Positions 59,691-64,000 of a DNA stretch of 64,000 nt are shown here, piece by piece. The position numbers and the translations under genes are program-made. Below the pieces are notes generated by a model. The model did no database searches. It was given only the letters and a program-made list of their open reading frames with translations, and was not told the origin of the DNA. Source of the DNA: Anodontia alba (Eukaryota > Mollusca > Bivalvia > Lucinida > Lucinidae). The number at the start of each line of letters is the position of its first letter. The stretch's first letter is position 1. Location: positions 86,322,095-86,386,094 of the forward strand of contig OZ024831.1 of NCBI GenBank assembly GCA_964016985.1, read 5' to 3'.

Positions 59691-59784
59691 GCAATTTTAA
59701 GACACGTCAACAATTAGTCAAATGTGCTACATCTAGTTCAGATGTAAACTCTTTTATGCCTAGTGTCCCATAAAATGGACCTGG

Positions 59785-59860
59785 GCAAACGGTCTAGACC
59801 CAGATCAGACGCCACAGAACGCGGCGTCTGATCAGGGTCTACACTGTTTCCATTAAGTAA
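59785..59860. repeat. Family S palindrome copy, strong hairpin, in hh intron 1
   Basis: TCTAGACCCAGATCAGACGC-CACAGAACGCG-GCGTCTGATCAGGGTCTACA (59797-59848) pairs almost perfectly. Confidence 0.65.
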
Positions 59861-60189
59861 AGATATTTCTACAAAAGATGGCAACAATGAAAACTAACCA
59901 GACACTCCTTATATAGGAGATGGACCTGCTCACAGAGGTGAGGTAGAAGATACTATTCGGCATAAATGGAATAAGGGGATACTGTGGTAAAAGCGGAATA
60001 TAAGAATATTGAAACGTGTACTCCGATGACTTCGATACAAGTATTGAGACAGCGGCCTATTGATGTCACTTGTCAGCTGTGTCTGATTCTTCAAACAAAC
60101 GATGAAATGATAAACCAAGTTATAATACACAAAACATGCCGCAAAGTCAGAAAACGCACCGTCGGCGTCGGACATATGCTCCCAGGGAA

Positions 60190-60365
60190 GATTTAGATCA
60201 GCCTGCACATTGGCGCAGTCTGATCAGAATCATCACTGGGCGCATTATGGATAGCCGAAGATGCATAGTTTCTTCATATGGACAAAGGAGACTCTGATCA
60301 GACTGTGCGGATGCGTTAGCTGGTTTGAGTCGTCGTCGGGCGCACATGTCAGATGATACGTTTTA
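60190..60365. repeat. Family K compound palindrome in hh intron 1
   Basis: TAGATCAGCCTGCACATTGG, GGATAGCCGAAGATGCATAG and CTGATCAGACTGTGCGGATG, matching the 34.6-kb copy. Confidence 0.6.
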
Positions 60366-60608
60366 TAATAATGTAAAGTTAGCGGACGCTAGCGTAAAAT
60401 ATTGGCTACATATATTGTATGGCTTAGGGTAATGTGCATATTACATGATCAAAACGTCCTTTTTAACGTCTTCCAAAGGAAAAGCTTTAAACGTTTGATC
60501 GTCTGAAACGTACGGGTTTGCACATTTTGCTTCTCTGCCGCTGAAGAGTACTGTGTTTCGATTTTCCTTTGCGTTAAGTTCGATGTCTTTCAAACCGATT
60601 GTATCCAG

Positions 60609-60846
60609 GGCCTGGTTGTTCAAAGCGTCGTTAGCTTAACGAGAGCTCGTTAAGGGTCATTTCGTTAATTGTTTTAGCTGATTCAATATACAATATTCTG
60701 ATATTTTTGCTGAAAAAATGTGAGTAGCTTTTGCAAAAGCTACTCACATTTTTTCAGCAAAAAGTTTCAGCATATTTGCGTATCACTCAATGTAAATTTT
60801 AACGAATCGTTAACTAACGACACTGTTAGCTTTGAACAACTGGGCC
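60609..60846. mobile_element. Family G MITE copy 3, in hh intron 1
   Basis: GGCCTGGTTGTTCAAAGC / GCTTTGAACAACTGGGCC, flanked by CAG on both sides (60606-60608 and 60847-60849). The perfect central hairpin TGTGAGTAGCTTTTGC / GCAAAAGCTACTCACA is at 60719-60749. Confidence 0.92.
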
Positions 60847-60989
60847 CAGATCTTCAGCGACCCAACTAGTACGTCCTTGAGACATTAGATTACGGTACTT
60901 CACCACACACTGGGCACTTCGTTCTCTTACAGTACTAAGCCAGTAAATAAGTCGCAAGGGGACAAAAGTTACCTTCCTGCGTGTGCGAA

Positions 60990-61060
60990 TAGCAAAGGTT
61001 CTGATCAGCCTGCGCAGTCTTCGCTGCCCGCCTGAAGAAACCTTGACCTCTTAGCTTACC
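60990..61060. repeat. Family K half palindrome
   Basis: GGTTCTGATCAGCCTGCGCA then CTTCGCTGCCCGCC; one arm only. Confidence 0.4.
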
Positions 61061-61237
61061 TGATTAGGATTTATACTCGAACCCTCATCAGGGTTTTATT
61101 ATAATGTTGAAAAGTTATGTTATAAGTCCTTTTTCAGTATTGATCCACTGATGAGTTCAGGAATCACTTTGCGAACCGAACAGTTATTTGTTAGACTTGT
61201 ATCTGGTTTAAGGGCGAGGTCTGGCGCCTTTCAAATG

Positions 61238-61475
61238 AGCCAGCGCACGACAAAACCTACCATTAGAGTTGTGCGATCAGCGAAAACTCAGATCAGTTTG
61301 CACATCCGTGCAGTCTGATCAGTCTTCGCTGATCGCATTCGCTTTCTACAGCCTCCGGATTATCAAAAGAGAGATTAATGAGAACCCTTGCCATACTGGA
61401 TTGATGTACAGGCTGATCTGAGTCTTTGCTGGTTACACAGGGCTAATTGCAGTTTTATCGTGCGCTTGTTCAAAT
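61238..61475. mobile_element. Family J inverted-repeat element copy 3, in hh intron 1
   Basis: CAGCGCACGACAAAACCTAC at left, AGTTTTATCGTGCGCTTG at right; longer internal part with GATCAGTTTGCACATCCGTG / CAGTCTGATCAG (61283-61322). Confidence 0.75.
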
Positions 61476-61612
61476 TATGTTTAGGCCTTAACTCTGCTAC
61501 AGCAACCCTGCTGTTCTATTTTATTTTACTTTTATTTTTAGTTTTTACTTTTTTTTCAAGGCGGTGTTTTACTTGCAGATGTGCGTATGCTCGTTCCGTT
61601 TTCGATGAAATA

Positions 61613-61846
61613 CAGTCGACTTCTGTTATCTCGATTTTGCTTATCTCGAATAACCGCTTATCTCTCAATGAAAATCTGGTCCCTGCTTAAACATGAAATT
61701 CTAACAATTAACAAAACAAAATATTGTGGGAAAGGAGGGGAAAATCTAGCTACAAGTTACAAACTATTGTGGAATAGAGGAGATATTGGTCCTAAGGAGC
61801 CAAGTCTCCTTTTTTTACAATATAACGAGATTACGAGAGTCGACTG
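61613..61846 (+). mobile_element. Family B MITE copy 7, shortened, in hh intron 1
   Basis: CAGTCGACTTCTGTTATCTC at the left and GAGAGTCGACTG at the right, both next to TA. The centre is diverged (GGAGATATTGGTCC / GGAGCCAAGTCTCC), and most of the right half between hairpin and end is lost. Confidence 0.82.
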
Positions 61847-61930
61847 TACAATTTTGTGGTTATTTCTTTCATTCAGCCCCTATGCGTTGTCATGGGAGGC
61901 TGTATACCATGATGGCATTTCCTGGGTATA

Positions 61931-62226
61931 CAGTCGACTCTCGTTATCTCAAAGTCCAAGGGTCTCCCTGAAATGCTTCGAGATATCCGTACCTCGACAT
62001 ATCAGATTTCAAAGTTGAGGAAAAAATAAATTGAATAACCACATTTTACAGATGAATATGTAATTTGACTTCTGAAGTTCGAGGTATATTGAAAATACTG
62101 TGGAAAACAGCAATTTCTCCTCTTTATTACAATATTTGATTATCGTGTTAATATCGTGACCAGATTTTCATTTCGAGATAAGCGATTATTTGAGATAAAC
62201 GAAGTCGAGAAAACGAGACTCGACTG
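61931..62226 (-). mobile_element. Family B MITE copy 8, one hairpin arm lost, in hh intron 1
   Basis: Starts CAGTCGACTCTCGTTATCTC after TA and ends GAGACTCGACTG before TA. At the centre only the CAGCAATTTCTCCTC arm remains (62107-62121). It lies 84 bp from copy 7 in opposite orientation. Confidence 0.85.
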
Positions 62227-62271
62227 TATCAATAAATATTTCTGTTTTACTCTACGATATACTCTACTTCG

Positions 62272-62549
62272 CATTACGAAAATACGCCTATGCAAAATGT
62301 AGAAAATTTCACCTCCAAAAACTAAAAATTTTCAGATAAAAACCTCTGAAATTTTTCATATTTCTTCTCAAAACATAGATTGTAGGTACTCGTTAGAACC
62401 GCCTCAGCGAGGCGGTTCTAACGAGTACCCACAATCTATGTTTATGAGCAGAAATAAGAAAAATAATGTCTACCACTGTAAACCCCAGTTTTACCATATA
62501 AAAGTGGGGTTTAAGGGGGTCAAAATTATATAGGCATGTTTTCGTGATG
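62272..62549 (+). mobile_element. Family A hairpin MITE copy 17, in hh intron 1
   Basis: CATTACGAAAATACGCCTAT to TGTTTTCGTGATG; hairpin 62385-62430 intact, apex CAGCG. Confidence 0.9.
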
Positions 62550-62585
62550 GGACGCACAGATTGATTTAAGCTTTTGCTCCTGCAA

Positions 62586-62692
62586 GACTTTTTCCCATTT
62601 TTCTTTAACCCCTCCCCACCCTCCACCCTCCCCCCACCCCCACCACTCCCCCTCCCCCCGCCTCCCCCCCCCCCCCACACACACATACACCT
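62586..62692. repeat. C-rich tract in hh intron 1
   Basis: CCCTCC and CCCACC units with C7 and C13 runs, ending in CACACACA. The minus strand is strongly G-rich. Confidence 0.88.
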
Positions 62693-62699
62693 TCATTTT

Positions 62700-63160
62700 G
62701 ACAAAAGACCGGCTATATTCTTATAATCTAATTGTAATAGGTCTGATACTGTTTTGCCTTTATTTGGGCTTACGCTTGTCTCATTGGCGATTCCTTTTTG
62801 CACTGATTTCTGGCTGTCGTCATTATTACTTTTGTTTCAGAATAGATTCATTACATTTATGTGTTTTATTTGATGTTTCGCAGTTCAGTAAGGAGACTGA
62901 TCGAAACATTATTTATGATTGAAACTGCACCAGACATGAGGTTGACGTTGGGCGCCACTAAAATTCCGAAATTTCCAAATAATTCTGATATGAACCGTTT
63001 CAAGGGGGTTGTAATTGATGCGGCTTAGTTTTTCTACTGACCGTTCCATGTCGGTTCTTCTGTTGTAGTTCTTTTTTGTTTGGGCGGTGTTTGTATTGTC
63101 CTTATTTGTTCCTCGTCTCTCCCTCGTTTGGTGCCTCGGGAGGCAATTCAACATCATATG
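62700..63160 (+). repeat. Family N-like fragment in hh intron 1
   Basis: TTTGATGTTTCGCAGTTCAG (62869) and TTTGGTGCCTCGGGAGGC (63127) correspond to landmarks at 33690 and 33890. Confidence 0.4.
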
Positions 63161-63178
63161 ATTTTAGGAATAAGAAAA

Positions 63179-63628
63179 ATTATAGCATAAAAAGCAGTGT
63201 CGCACGTTATTAAGAGCCGTGCATTAACCGGCGAAAAGCCGTGTATTAACAAGGCAATTCACGCGCTGTTAATGCACGGCTACGCAACATTCAATACGGT
63301 CGTACCGGGGCCACAGATTTGCTGCCGTTACGAGATGTATACTACCCGGCCCTAGAACGAGCATAGTCCGTGGAAATTATGTACACGTTCGCGAGACATC
63401 TGTGAAAAGGCGAAACAAAATAGTGCAAAACATAACGCAAAATGTAGCAAATGTTTTCAGTTTTTATGCAATAATAGCGATCGAACATGGTTTTTAATGC
63501 ATTAACATTCGCCAGGTCCCTTGGGAGGTGTTGAAAACCGCGGCCTTCGGCCTCGGTTTTCAACACCTCCCACGGGACCTGGCGAATGTTAATGCATGAA
63601 AAATCATGTTCGATCCCTATATTATACT
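63179..63628 (+). mobile_element. Family D element copy 3, in hh intron 1
   Basis: Same order as copy 2: 5' hairpin AGCCGTGCATTAA / TTAATGCACGGCT (63208-63283), an internal spacer, then the terminal hairpin 63490-63612 with GC-rich apex GCGGCCTTCGGCC. Overall similarity to copy 2 is high. Confidence 0.88.
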
Positions 63629-64000
63629 CTTTAAGCATCTTAAAATAATAGTTTCATGAAGTATTTAGCTGATTTTTTTTTCTTCAATGCGTGTCTTTTT
63701 AGGTGGTTATTTTACTGAATGACTGGAAAACCCAAGCGTACAATGCGATAAATAGATCGAATACGGTATTCCCAAAAAGGTATTCCGTCTATAAGTAATT
63801 TGAGCTACTTCCCACATTTAAAATGCATTTTGTTGTCAATTTATGTCGAGGAAACTAGATATACCAGTTCTGTATATATTATTATCAACTATTAGAATCG
63901 TGGAACGAAATGAGAATGTGATTTCATGAACGACCATGCAGGGCCGCTCTAGCCCTCTAGCCCCGTTTTCTGCAGAACCAGTGCGTTATCATATTTATCT
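63629..64000. other. Window end, no feature recognised
   Basis: Intron 1 sequence; a CCGCTCTAGCCCTCTAGCCC stretch at 63944 only. Confidence 0.5.

Larger units (their letters stand above)
57955..64000 (+). other. Hedgehog intron 1 (5' part, at least 6 kb)
   Basis: No segment resembling hedgehog exon 2 (family motif near WVYYESKAHIHCSV) was recognised up to the window end, so intron 1 is longer than about 6,046 bases. It holds elements of families L, C, S, K, G, J, B (two), A, D and an N fragment, listed separately. Confidence 0.75.

Noticed and set aside
60441..60623. 60-codon minus-strand frame
   Set aside because: It overlaps the left end of family G copy 3 and has no recognisable features.
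58009..64000. Hedgehog exon 2
   Set aside because: I looked for the conserved stretch around WVYYESKAHIHCSV and found nothing on the plus strand.

Overview
The window is animal nuclear DNA: AT-rich, almost gene-free, and full of short non-autonomous transposons, SINEs, microsatellites and decayed repeats. The only gene I recognise with confidence is the first coding exon of a hedgehog ligand (57643-57954, + strand). It has a signal peptide, the CGPG palmitoylation motif, and a phase-0 splice donor at the place used by hedgehog genes of other animals. The hedgehog exon, the Tc1 and Penelope-like remnants, the tRNA-derived SINEs and the very dense hairpin MITEs suggest an invertebrate, most likely a bivalve mollusc. 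That assignment is inference; nothing here fixes the species.

Layout. 1-57 kb is intergenic. It is built from recurring families, which I name A to U locally. Family A (17 copies, about 280 bp) ends in CATYACGAAAACA and carries a long central GC-rich hairpin. Families B (8 copies, about 330 bp), C (6 clear copies plus decayed ones, about 360 bp) and U start with CAGT and sit at TA, like pogo/Tc1-type elements. Family D (3 copies, about 430 bp) carries a large terminal hairpin. Families E, F, G, H, J, L and R are smaller inverted-repeat elements. Families K and S are short palindromes built around GATCAG/CTGATC and scattered every few kilobases. Family N is a long, strongly diverged repeat (at least 0.7 kb) whose fragments fill much of the remaining space. 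A nearly full-length Tc1 transposon (5494-7079) sits inside a family B copy; its DD34E transposase is broken only by two in-frame stop codons. A family G element sits inside a family A copy (53864-54100). A degraded Penelope-like (GIY-YIG) reading frame lies at 50850-51429 on the minus strand. tRNA-derived SINEs lie near 7.5, 23.0 and 51.6 kb.

57.6-64 kb is hedgehog exon 1 followed by at least 6 kb of intron 1, itself filled by copies of families A, B, C, D, G, J, K, L and S. The rest of the hedgehog gene should lie to the right of the window.

The most interesting signal is modularity of the MITEs. Families A and C have unrelated ends but the same central hairpin, and every difference between the two cores is matched by a pairing change on the opposite arm. 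Families B and L may share a second core. In several families one hairpin arm or the apex has been lost repeatedly. In family D a minus-strand reading frame of about 60 codons stays open in all three copies.
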